A stretch of DNA of 11,069 nt from UMGS1696 sp964558485 (GTDB lineage Bacteria; Bacillota; Clostridia; Oscillospirales; CAG-272), in assembly GCA_964558485.1 (NCBI GenBank), contig CAZLED010000079.1:1-11069 (forward strand), given 5' to 3'. Positions 1 to 6,098 of the stretch are shown piece after piece. The position numbers were made by a program, and so were the translations under genes. Position 1 is the first letter of the stretch; each line of letters starts with the position of its first letter. The notes below the pieces were generated by a model. The model did not search any database, had not been told where the DNA came from, and was given only the letters and a program-made list of their open reading frames with translations.

Positions 1-425
1 AAAATCAGCCATTCTTCTTTTGGGTGCATGACAGGTGCTTTATCCTTGTAGGACTGCTTATGAGAACGGAAATTGACCGTATGCCCCATATATTCGGGTT
101 TGGAAAGGATTTGCCCAACCACAAAACCACTCCAGTTGTAGGGATTGGGAAATTCCTCTTTGCTTTTCCAAATGCCTTTCTTCTGCTTGCCGAAATACAC
201 GGCAGGCGTTTCAATTTTATCTTCGTAAAGAATACGGGCAATATCATACGGACCCTTGCCCTCAATGGTCAGTTGGAAGATCCTGCGGACAACCGCAGCC
301 GCTTCCTCGTCAATGTGCCATGTGTATTTATCGCCCGGCATTTTCTTATAGCCGTAAATGGCACAGTTTGTGGTCGGCTTGCCCGATTCGCCTTTCACAC
401 GATTGTTGCTTTCGCTTTTTACCAT
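1..425 (-). CDS. Large serine recombinase, recombinase-domain fragment (runs off left edge)
   Basis: An open frame of 141 codons with no stop enters the window edge; its C-terminal part is outside. Residues 20-60 contain the block around YGYKKMPGDKYTW followed by DEEAAAVVRRIF. Further on come GPYDIARIL, TPAVYF, KSKEEFPNPYNW and PEYMGHTVNF. This is the usual order in the DNA-binding 'Recombinase' domain of clostridial conjugative-transposon serine integrases (TndX/TnpX type). These enzymes normally carry an N-terminal resolvase domain of about 150 residues with the catalytic serine. Here that domain is absent: an in-frame TAA lies six codons before the ATG, and nothing upstream encodes it. The ATG has a strong ribosome site (AAGGAGGAG, 8 bases away), so a catalytically dead protein may still be made. 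Family call is firm; whether it is a functional gene, half of a split recombinase or a remnant is open. Confidence 0.85.
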   Translation of the reverse strand, partial: MVKSESNNRVKGESGKPTTNCAIYGYKKMPGDKYTWHIDEEAAAVVRRIFQLTIEGKGPYDIARILYEDKIETPAVYFGKQKKGIWKSKEEFPNPYNWSGFVVGQILSKPEYMGHTVNFRSHKQSYKDKAPVMHPKEEWLI

Positions 426-467
426 AGGCAAATCTCCTCCTTAGATTGAAAAAAATCATAAATTTAC

Positions 468-496
468 AGTATAATGATGATTCCGACTACTTGTAA
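468..496 (-). promoter_or_regulatory. Weak candidate promoter for the recombinase fragment
   Basis: On the minus strand a good -10 box TATACT (473-468) is preceded by 17 bases and a poor -35 box TTACAA (496-491). It lies about 40 bases upstream of the ribosome site of the leftward recombinase fragment. The -35 is far from consensus and overlaps one arm of the neighbouring inverted repeat, so this is only a plausible site. Confidence 0.35.
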
Positions 497-543
497 CCAT
501 TTAAGGGGTTAATATCAGATAAAAGGTATTAACCCTTTACAAG
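490..543. repeat. Long interrupted inverted repeat beside the recombinase
   Basis: Inner arms GGGTTAATA (506-514) and TATTAACCC (527-535) pair perfectly over 9 bases around a 12-base loop. Outer arms CTTGTAA (490-496) and TTACAAG (537-543) also pair perfectly, with about 8 unpaired bases on the left side. There is no T-run after it on either strand, so it does not look like an ordinary terminator. It lies between the end of the leftward cysteine-rich VLP gene and the start of the recombinase fragment. It could be a protein-binding or recombination site, or a structured leader for the recombinase; the sequence does not decide. Confidence 0.6.
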
Positions 544-600
544 TGCAGAAAAGCCCTCAAAAAAGCCTTTGGGTACAAGGCATTTCAAATGCAAAAACGG

Positions 601-988
601 TTACATTGCACCTTTCTTTTCACGGTGCTTTCGCACCCGTGCGGCTGTCTGTTGGCGGCGAGCTTGCTCTGCACATTGCTTTGAGCAGTACACCCGTTTC
701 CTGTCGATAGGAAACTGCTTGCAGTTTACGGTTGCTGTGCGGTTGAATACGGCTTCCAGTTCCTGAGCTGTGGGTAGCAGTGCATTGTTGAAATCTTTTG
801 CACAGTGTGCTGTTGGTATAGCAGATGTGAAGCATTGGACACTCGCAGTCCAACGGTAGGCAGCCGTATTCCTTGTCATAGTTGGTACAATGGGAAGTGA
901 CCAGCCGCCTGATCTGCTGTTTCTCCCGTTGTGACCAGTATGCTGTATTATGAGGATTACGATAAAATGAATAATGAGACCCGGTGAT
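601..988 (-). pseudogene. Cysteine-rich VLP-family protein, frameshifted
   Basis: Two minus-strand frames join to give one recognisable protein. The upstream frame reads NPHNTAYWSQ, then RRLVTSHCTNYDKEYGCLP, then LDCECPMLHICYTNSTLCK. The downstream frame continues DFNNALLPTAQELEAVF and ends with a zinc-ribbon-like RKRVYCSKQCAEQARRQQ and a basic tail. This is the order seen in Cys_rich_VLP proteins, small cargo proteins of clostridial conjugative elements with unknown function. The switch of frame falls at a run of four A (plus-strand T 796-799); removing one A restores LCKDFNNALLP. No ATG, GTG or TTG start is found in frame before a TAA at 989-991, so the 5' end is also damaged or replaced. 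The frameshift may be real decay or a homopolymer sequencing error; the missing start argues for decay or a misjoin. Confidence 0.75.
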
Positions 989-1039
989 TTATGCAGGACA
1001 GCATGGCAGCGTTCGGCGGCAATGTACCGACATACCATA

Positions 1040-1073
1040 NNNNNNNNNNNNNNNNNNNNNNNNNNNNNNNNNN
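1040..1073. other. Assembly gap (34 N)
   Basis: A run of 34 unknown bases. Its true length is probably not known, so reading frames on either side cannot be joined with confidence. It interrupts a plus-strand coding stretch: just left of it a plus frame reads MQDSMAAFGGNVPTYH (from 991, preceded in frame by a TGA), and just right of it the DUF6076-like tail begins. Anything inferred about linkage between the mobile-element fragments on the left and the sugar locus on the right depends on this join being correct. Confidence 0.98.
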
Positions 1074-1274
1074 TGGGATTTCCATTCGCTGCTCCTTGGA
1101 ATACAGATGATGTTCAGCTTTATGCTGACCGACAGTGAAAAGCCGATTCGTCTGTGCAAACACTGTACGAAGGCTTTTGTGGCAAGCAGACCGAGTACGG
1201 TATTTTGCAGTCCTCAGTGTAAGCATAAGTACAATGTTTATAATAGCCGGGCGAAGGAAGGAAAGGAAGGATAA
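1074..1274 (+). CDS. DUF6076-like zinc-finger protein, C-terminal part only
   Basis: Sixty-six codons, open from the N-run to a TAA. The start lies in or before the gap. The sequence begins WDFHSLLLGIQMMFSFMLTD, followed by a CxxC...CxxxC cluster: LCKHCTKAF, then STVFCSPQCKHKYNVYNSR and a lysine/glutamate-rich end. That tail (zinc-finger cysteines followed by NxY/NVY and a short basic end) is typical of DUF6076-type proteins carried by clostridial conjugative elements and plasmids; their function is not known. The frame to the left of the gap (MQDSMAAFGGNVPTYH, 991-1038) could be the same protein, since such proteins have a comparable stretch before this motif, but it carries an in-frame TGA at 985-987 and the 34-base gap would put it out of frame. 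Treat as a partial, possibly broken gene. Confidence 0.65.
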   Translation, partial: WDFHSLLLGIQMMFSFMLTDSEKPIRLCKHCTKAFVASRPSTVFCSPQCKHKYNVYNSRAKEGKEG

Positions 1275-1280
1275 CAGGCA

Positions 1281-1394
1281 ATGGCTGAAAATAAAGATAA
1301 ATTACAAATGCTTTTCAATTCACCACAAATGAGCCGCAGTCATATGTATGAGGTGGCAGAAAACACCCTTTACATATTAACTATTGTGAACTGA
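1281..1394 (+). CDS. 37-aa stub ORF following the DUF6076-like gene
   Basis: ATG six bases after the previous stop, preceded by a purine-rich AGGAAGG ribosome-like site, encoding MAENKDKLQMLFNSPQMSRS and ending about 17 residues later in YILTIVN. The first 30 residues look like the hydrophilic N-terminus of a normal protein; the abrupt stop suggests a truncated gene of the mobile element rather than a mature small protein. The family is not recognised. The sequence becomes A/T-rich and non-coding straight after it, and the terminator of the leftward sugar operon follows within 70 bases, so this marks the right border of the mobile-element material. Confidence 0.4.
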   Translation: MAENKDKLQMLFNSPQMSRSHMYEVAENTLYILTIVN

Positions 1395-1454
1395 TGATGA
1401 TACCTATTATGAGCTCATGCGATAAGAACCTATGCGAAGTTATTTTTAAAATAC

Positions 1455-1493
1455 AAAAAAGCATAGGATTCCATTCGTTTCGATCCTACGCTT
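1455..1493 (-). terminator. Intrinsic terminator of the leftward operon
   Basis: On the minus strand AAGCGTAGGAT (1493-1483) pairs with ATCCTATGCTT (1469-1459) over 11 positions, one of them a G-U pair, around a 13-base loop, and runs directly into six T (1460-1455). It lies 52 bases past the stop of the aldo/keto reductase, as expected for the end of that unit. On the plus strand the G-U position becomes an A-C mismatch and the following T-run is shorter, so leftward termination is favoured. Confidence 0.88.
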
Positions 1494-1544
1494 CTTTCAT
1501 ATATAATAGTTCTGTATTGTGCAATATACTACTGCTTACTTATC

Positions 1545-2564
1545 TTATTCGACGCTTCGCAGCTGTTCGAAATAGTCGTCGTGGTTCTTCTTCAGCAAGG
1601 CCGGAATGTCCAGCTCATAGGGGCAGCGTGTCTTGCAAAGTCCGCATTCTTTGCACTGCGTCGTCTTTTCCATTTCGGTTTGCCACTGTTCACTGAACCA
1701 AGTTGTCGTCGGGGCACGGCGGATCATCAGGGACATACGGGCGCATTGGTTGATCACGATGCCTTGCGGACAGGGCATACAATAGCCGCAGCCACGGCAG
1801 AAATCCGCACCCAAGGCTTCCCGGTCGGCCTGGATCAATGCTTGGACCCCCGCATCCATGACAGGCGTATTGTCCATAAAGGAAAGCCACTCGGTCAACT
1901 CCGATTCACGTTGTACACCCCAGATCGGCAGCACGTTGTCGAATTGTGCAATGTACGCCATGGCAGCCGTTGCATGGGTGATCAGACCACCGGCGATGGC
2001 TTTCATGGCGATAAAACCAACATTTGCATCTTTGCACGCACGAACCAACGCCACTTCACGATCGCCGGACAGGTAGCTGAAGGGGAATTGCAGGGTTTCA
2101 TACAGCCCTGACGCAACTGCTTCCTCGGCGATTCCGATTTTATGCGCTGTGATGCCGATATGCCGGACCATGCCCTGGCGCTTGAAATCCTCCATGGCTT
2201 CGTACACACCGGTGCCGTCCCCAGGCGCATAGCAGCGATTTGCCATGTGCAGTTGGTAGATGTCCACATGATCGGTCCGCAGCATGGTAAGCGATTTGTC
2301 CAGTTGTCGCTTCATTTCCTCTGGATCGGTCGCACCGGTTTTGGTAGCGATGGTGATCTTTTCCCGCACGTCGTGGAGCGCTATGCCGATCTTTTCTTCA
2401 CTGTCCGAATAGGCTCTGGCGGTATCGAAAAAGGTCATGCCGCCTTCGTATGCCTTTCGCAACAGATCCACCGCCACTTCCGTCGTGTCTCGTTGGATGG
2501 GCAAGGCACCAAATGCATTTTGCGGTGTCGTGATCCCGGTGCTGCCCAATTGAATCGTTCTCAT
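1545..2564 (-). CDS. Aldo/keto reductase with C-terminal [4Fe-4S] ferredoxin domain
   Basis: The 339-residue protein starts MRTIQLGSTGITTP with a ribosome site AAGGAA six bases upstream. The aldo/keto reductase barrel fills about residues 1-250. The catalytic tetrad is visible as D47 (FFDTA), Y52, K75 (ATKTG) and H106 (YQLH). The C-terminus adds two ferredoxin-like cysteine sets: C256, C259, C262, C265 (CRGCGYCMPCP) and C304, C307, C310, C314 (CKECGLCKTRCP). AKRs of this build are common in anaerobic Clostridia and are assumed to link carbonyl/alcohol chemistry to ferredoxin-type electron flow. Few have a known substrate. It is the last gene of the leftward unit, 111 bases after the Gfo/Idh gene, with a possible extra promoter in that gap, and is followed by an intrinsic terminator. 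No signal peptide, so cytoplasmic. A role in reducing or oxidising a sugar from this locus is inference from position. Confidence 0.94.
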   Translation of the reverse strand: MRTIQLGSTGITTPQNAFGALPIQRDTTEVAVDLLRKAYEGGMTFFDTARAYSDSEEKIGIALHDVREKITIATKTGATDPEEMKRQLDKSLTMLRTDHVDIYQLHMANRCYAPGDGTGVYEAMEDFKRQGMVRHIGITAHKIGIAEEAVASGLYETLQFPFSYLSGDREVALVRACKDANVGFIAMKAIAGGLITHATAAMAYIAQFDNVLPIWGVQRESELTEWLSFMDNTPVMDAGVQALIQADREALGADFCRGCGYCMPCPQGIVINQCARMSLMIRRAPTTTWFSEQWQTEMEKTTQCKECGLCKTRCPYELDIPALLKKNHDDYFEQLRSVE

Positions 2565-2626
2565 ACAAAAATTCCTTCGTCCGTGTATTCGTCACATTTC
2601 ACCATCTACGTACATTTCGTTCCTAT

Positions 2627-2656
2627 ATTATGCACGCAGATGTACAAGTTTTACAA
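2627..2656 (-). promoter_or_regulatory. Candidate internal promoter ahead of the aldo/keto reductase
   Basis: On the minus strand TTGTAA (2656-2651), an 18-base spacer and CATAAT (2632-2627) lie in the 111-base gap between the Gfo/Idh gene and the reductase, leaving a leader of about 55 bases. Both boxes are near consensus and the gap is A/T-rich. The reductase could therefore be expressed separately as well as by read-through. Not certain. Confidence 0.45.
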
Positions 2657-2675
2657 CATTCTACATATCATTGCT

Positions 2676-3743
2676 TTACAGGAACCGCACTGTTTCGCCA
2701 GTTTTGGAGGACTGCACAGCGGCTTCCATGACCTGCATACAGCGCAGCACTTCTGCCGGTTTTACCACCAGTTCTTCCGTACCAGCCAGCACACCTGCCA
2801 AATTCTGGTACAGCGAATGCCAGCCACCGTTCGGAGCGTCCGTGATGTCGTATTCCGCAAAAGAATCGATATGGTGTCGGCTTTGGTCACGCTGCACAAC
2901 TTTGTAATCTTCGAATGCATTTACTTTGTCCACAGTCAATGTATCCGCAGTGATTTTGCGCACGTGCACCGCAGGAGAATCGATGGCATCCATGGTCATA
3001 GCACCACGATCTCCATAGACGGCCCAACGCAGCTCCGGCAACGGCGCATAGGTCGTCACTTCCACTTGCGCCATCAAGCCACTTTCGAAGGTCAAACAAA
3101 CCTTGGCGTAGTCGTCCACTTCTTCCGACCACAGCGAACGCACCTGGCCGAATACGGTTTTTACAGGTTCTCCGACCAAATACAACATCTGGTCCATCAT
3201 GTGAACGCCCCAGTCCAGCAGCATCCCACCGCCGTGATCCGCCATGCCACGCCAGCCGTACATATCGCCGGCACCATTTTTCGAATGCACACGGGATTCG
3301 ATCACATATGGTTTGCCTATAGTACCATTCGCCAGGGCAGCTTTGATCCGCAGAAAATCCGGGTCCCAGCGGCGATTCTGGTGCACCGTGAACAGCTTGC
3401 CAGTCTTTTCCGACACTTCGATCATCTTTTGAATCTCTGCACTATTCCGGGCTGCCGGCTTTTCCACCAGCACATTGTACCCAGCTTCCATAGCACGACA
3501 GGCCATTTCGCAGTGATAGTTGTTCGCCGTTGCCACCAAAACCAGGTCGTAGTCCCCTTCGGCGAGAAATTTTTCCACATCGTCATAGGCACGCAGCCCT
3601 TTTTCCACAGCCAGCGCACGTTTTTCCGGATCGATGTCGAACGCTGCTACCGGCGTAAACGGCACGTCCTCTCTTGCCAGCACGGACATATGATAACCGG
3701 ACGCCATACCACCAAAGCCAATGATACCAACTTTGTATGCCAT
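2676..3743 (-). CDS. Gfo/Idh/MocA-family NAD(P)-dependent sugar dehydrogenase
   Basis: The start chosen is the ATG at 3743 (MAYKVGIIGFGGMA, 355 residues) because GAGGG lies a few bases upstream; an in-frame ATG nine codons earlier would put that ribosome site inside the gene. The N-terminal Rossmann domain has the dinucleotide loop GFGGMASG (residues 9-16), AFDIDPEKR after the second strand, and the EKP motif E94-K95-P96. The C-terminal domain carries GGGMLLDWGVHMMD (171-184), in which D177, H181 and D184 correspond to the conserved active-site positions. Members oxidise or reduce sugars and sugar derivatives (inositol, glucose, fructose and others), and some use a transient 3-keto intermediate to cleave glycosides. 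It is the second gene of the leftward unit, 136 bases after the beta-helix gene, and is probably cytoplasmic. Substrate unknown; its place beside three glycoside hydrolase-like genes points to a sugar released by them. Confidence 0.93.
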   Translation of the reverse strand: MAYKVGIIGFGGMASGYHMSVLAREDVPFTPVAAFDIDPEKRALAVEKGLRAYDDVEKFLAEGDYDLVLVATANNYHCEMACRAMEAGYNVLVEKPAARNSAEIQKMIEVSEKTGKLFTVHQNRRWDPDFLRIKAALANGTIGKPYVIESRVHSKNGAGDMYGWRGMADHGGGMLLDWGVHMMDQMLYLVGEPVKTVFGQVRSLWSEEVDDYAKVCLTFESGLMAQVEVTTYAPLPELRWAVYGDRGAMTMDAIDSPAVHVRKITADTLTVDKVNAFEDYKVVQRDQSRHHIDSFAEYDITDAPNGGWHSLYQNLAGVLAGTEELVVKPAEVLRCMQVMEAAVQSSKTGETVRFL

Positions 3744-3879
3744 ATCGTTTCCCTCTTCTCTCTTTTTCAAAACCGAAACTTTTGTGCGTTGTCACTCGCA
3801 GAATCCAGGCAAAAAGCTACATTATTATATATATCTTGTACACGCTTCCTGCCCGGCATCTTCCGCTGTATGTTGTGTT

Positions 3880-5835
3880 TTAGCTGCGTACGCCTACGTC
3901 AGACGTGTCGATGGGCTGGAAGCCATGAGCGTAGACCGGCGAATCCGCAGGCAGCGTGAAGTCACCGTTTTTCGGGTCCGCAAAGCCGGGATCCACAATG
4001 GTGCTGTCCGCATCGAAGCCCTTGGCCTGTGCTTCTGCCAGCGGCATATTCTTGCGGAAGTCGTACTTGCCGGTGGTGTCCCAAAAGATGTTGTTCCGGG
4101 TGATCACGGTATTGTTGTCGATATGCCCATTTTCCAGCCGATACAATGGAGAACCATTTGTGTAGAATATGTTGTTTTCCACCAGCATGGACACGTGCTC
4201 TTCCGGTCGGCTCACACGCAGGATCGCTTCATCGCCAAATGCCAAAATGTTGTTCCGCACGGTATTCATGGAACCGTAGTGCTGGTGGAATGCGTTTTCG
4301 CTGGTGTTGTAGCACACGTTGTTTTCCAGCGTCATAAACGACGAACCCTCGTCCGTGTACAGCGCCCAGCCGCCGTAATTCTTGGAGTACACGTCGTGGA
4401 TCACGTTGCCCGAAACGATGGTGCCCGGCTGTTTACCCAGCAGATACACACCGCCCATGTCGGACAGCATACCCATGCCCAGGTGGTGAATGTGGTTTTT
4501 CGTAATGCGGTTGTCGTGGGCATTGTTGTCGCCGTAGCCCCAGATCCAGCCGCAGGAAACGCCTGTGTAGTACAGATTGCCGATGTCGCAGTGGTCCACG
4601 GTGCAGCGCCAGGTGTGCATCATCAGGACACCGCAGGCTGCAAAATACCGTCTGCCGCAGTGGTCAATTACGCAGTCCTCGACTATACAATCGTGGGTCT
4701 GCTCAGCCATGGGCGTACCGTACACGCCTCCCACCATACGCACGCCACCGGCACCGCCATCCCGGAATGTGACGTGGGACACACGAATGCCGGAGCAGCC
4801 GTTTTCGATGGACACGCCGTGGAGACCGTAATTTGTCAAATATGCGTTTTCGATGCTGCAGTCCGTGGCGTATCCAAAGCGAATGGAACCGCCGGCGTTG
4901 GACACAGCTTGCGGGTCAGAGGCATATTGTTCCGCTTCCCGGAGGCCGGAGGTGCTACCCAGGGAGCCGTAGTCACCCTTGGTCACGGACATACGGATGC
5001 CCCGGATGATGATGTTCGCCACCGGCTTTTCGGCAGTGCCACTGATATCAAACAGTTCATGCACTGTGGGCAAATATGCATCAATGGTTTCCGGTGTAAT
5101 GCCATTGTCTCTGGGCACGTAGTACAGCCGACCCTCGTCCATGTACCACTGATTGGGTTTTCCAAAGGTCTCCGCTACGTTTTCCAGGTAATATTCCAGA
5201 CCGCTGGACGTGCCCTTTCCGCCGGCGATGTTGAACCGAGAACAGTACGCAAAGGTCACCTTGCCGGTCTCCTCGTCATAAGCAGCGATGGGAGAATGCT
5301 CGTCGATCCAATAGTGGCAGTAGCTGACGATGACCTGCTCCGGATTCTTCATGCCGGTGGGAAAATCGCCGGGCGCTGCAATGAACCAATGGGAACCGGA
5401 GAACAGCTGGCCTTCCTTATTTTCCACATCTGTCGGGTAAAGATATCCTTCTTCCGGATACCGGGTGTAGTCCGCTCTGATACCATTGACGTAGAAATCG
5501 CTGGCCTTCAGGAAGGAGCCGTCCGCCGCCTTCGGAATGGGTGCAGACAGGCAGGCCGTGCCGTTGTAGTTGTCTTCTACAAAATCGGTCACACGAACGC
5601 CGCCGATCAAGCGCACCTTGCCCTCGTGTTCCGGCTCGATGGTGATGGCAGAGACCTCGGCACCGATGCGAATGGTGTCGGACAGGTAGTAGTCGCCGTC
5701 GGACAGCTGGATGGTGATGGGCTGACCGGCACCGGCTGCACGGATCTTTGCCACCTGGGCCAGTGCTGCATAAAGCTCCGGTACATTGGAAACGGAAATT
5801 TTTGTAATAGTAAATGCCTTTGTGATAGGAAGCAT
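3880..5835 (-). CDS. Cytoplasmic right-handed parallel beta-helix protein, probable glycoside-active enzyme
   Basis: The 651-residue protein starts MLPITKAFTI, with AAGGAGAA seven bases upstream, and has no signal peptide. Residues 1-82 form a beta-rich cap (ITIQLSDGDYYLSDTIRI, then VRLIGGVRV). Residues 113-270 include DFYVNGIRADYTRYP and WYMDEGRLYYVP. From about 275 to 590 there are repeated beta-helix rungs of the type xIxxNxIxxxG (for example IVSGNVIHDV, VRNNILAFG, VENNIFYTN). Conserved-looking acidic and histidine sites are LSDMGGVYLLG (D459), YTDEGSS (D495, E496) and FHQHYGS (H517, H519). This layout resembles beta-helix glycosidases such as GH141 and relatives of GH120, but the exact family cannot be fixed by eye. 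First gene of the leftward unit, with its own promoter and a structured leader. It may be a glycosidase or lyase acting on an imported oligosaccharide; beta-helix proteins can also be epimerases or pectate lyases. Confidence 0.85.
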   Translation of the reverse strand: MLPITKAFTITKISVSNVPELYAALAQVAKIRAAGAGQPITIQLSDGDYYLSDTIRIGAEVSAITIEPEHEGKVRLIGGVRVTDFVEDNYNGTACLSAPIPKAADGSFLKASDFYVNGIRADYTRYPEEGYLYPTDVENKEGQLFSGSHWFIAAPGDFPTGMKNPEQVIVSYCHYWIDEHSPIAAYDEETGKVTFAYCSRFNIAGGKGTSSGLEYYLENVAETFGKPNQWYMDEGRLYYVPRDNGITPETIDAYLPTVHELFDISGTAEKPVANIIIRGIRMSVTKGDYGSLGSTSGLREAEQYASDPQAVSNAGGSIRFGYATDCSIENAYLTNYGLHGVSIENGCSGIRVSHVTFRDGGAGGVRMVGGVYGTPMAEQTHDCIVEDCVIDHCGRRYFAACGVLMMHTWRCTVDHCDIGNLYYTGVSCGWIWGYGDNNAHDNRITKNHIHHLGMGMLSDMGGVYLLGKQPGTIVSGNVIHDVYSKNYGGWALYTDEGSSFMTLENNVCYNTSENAFHQHYGSMNTVRNNILAFGDEAILRVSRPEEHVSMLVENNIFYTNGSPLYRLENGHIDNNTVITRNNIFWDTTGKYDFRKNMPLAEAQAKGFDADSTIVDPGFADPKNGDFTLPADSPVYAHGFQPIDTSDVGVRS

Positions 5836-5846
5836 GATAAATTCTC

Positions 5847-5916
5847 CTTTTGCGTCAAGTGGATCCAGCAGATCAAGTCGCCTGCGTACCCTGGTGTCTC
5901 AAGGGTACTTTTGCGT
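5847..5916 (-). promoter_or_regulatory. Structured leader of the beta-helix mRNA: hairpin between two direct repeats
   Basis: The leader between the promoter and the start codon is about 105 bases. It holds a perfect 7-bp hairpin, GTACCCT (5886-5892) with AGGGTAC (5902-5908) around a 9-base loop. In transcript sense the 9-mer ACGCAAAAG occurs twice: at 5916-5908, touching the hairpin, and at 5855-5847, where it overlaps the AAGGAGAA ribosome site. No T-run follows, so this is not a simple terminator. A role in translation control or regulator binding is possible but unproven; it matches no riboswitch I can name. Confidence 0.5.
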
Positions 5917-5946
5917 AAAAAACACCCACACCGTTTTCTTACATTT

Positions 5947-5975
5947 ATTATACAGGTTCTTGGCGCAAATTGCAA
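5947..5975 (-). promoter_or_regulatory. Promoter of the leftward operon
   Basis: On the minus strand TTGCAA (5975-5970), a 17-base spacer and a perfect TATAAT (5952-5947). Transcription would start near 5940, giving a leader of about 105 bases before the beta-helix start codon. Spacing and boxes fit the housekeeping sigma factor. Confidence 0.82.
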
Positions 5976-5977
5976 CC

Positions 5978-6005
5978 TTTTTTGGGAAGTTTTTTGCATT
6001 TTTTT
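5978..6005. promoter_or_regulatory. Phased T-tracts between two divergent promoters
   Basis: Three tracts, T6 (5978-5983), T6 (5990-5995) and T7 (5999-6005), have centres 12 and 9.5 bases apart, close to one helical turn. They fill most of the 40 bases that separate the -35 boxes of the two divergent promoters. Such phased tracts bend DNA and can act as UP-like elements or help a regulator or nucleoid protein control both promoters. The bending itself is inferred from known A-tract behaviour. Confidence 0.6.
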
Positions 6006-6015
6006 ACAACTCCTC

Positions 6016-6044
6016 TTGACTTTTCTCGTTTGTGTCGGTATACT
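6016..6044 (+). promoter_or_regulatory. Promoter of the rightward operon
   Basis: TTGACT (6016-6021), a 17-base spacer and TATACT (6039-6044). It sits 55 bases ahead of the GH2 start codon, with a short palindrome and a ribosome site in between. Near-consensus for the housekeeping sigma factor and back to back with the leftward promoter. Confidence 0.85.
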
Positions 6045-6072
6045 AATGGTGAACAACTTCATCCTCTTCATT

Positions 6073-6084
6073 TGTGCGTGCACA
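6073..6084. promoter_or_regulatory. Small palindrome in the GH2 leader, possible operator
   Basis: TGTGC-GT-GCACA, two 5-base arms around GT, located just past the expected transcription start and directly before the GH2 ribosome site. The overlapping 9-mer TTTGTGCGT (6071-6079) also occurs at 3781-3789, in the gap ahead of the Gfo/Idh gene. Shared position ahead of two genes of the locus suggests a repressor site, but the match is short. Confidence 0.35.
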
Positions 6085-6098
6085 GAAAGGAAATTATC

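Noticed and set aside
1394..1696. 100-codon plus-strand frame over the terminator and the end of the aldo/keto reductase
   Set aside because: It has no ribosome site or motif and overlaps the terminator hairpin and the real minus-strand gene.
3744..3770. Nine-codon upstream extension of the Gfo/Idh gene
   Set aside because: The GAGGG ribosome site lies inside this stretch, directly ahead of the ATG at 3743, and the Rossmann fold begins right after that ATG.
5886..5908. Hairpin GTACCCT/AGGGTAC as a terminator
   Set aside because: No T-run follows in the leftward transcript, and nothing transcribed rightward would need to end there.
5970..6098. Upstream extension of GH2 by 43 codons
   Set aside because: It would cross both T-tracts and the promoter. 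The ATG at 6099 has a ribosome site and matches the usual GH2 start.
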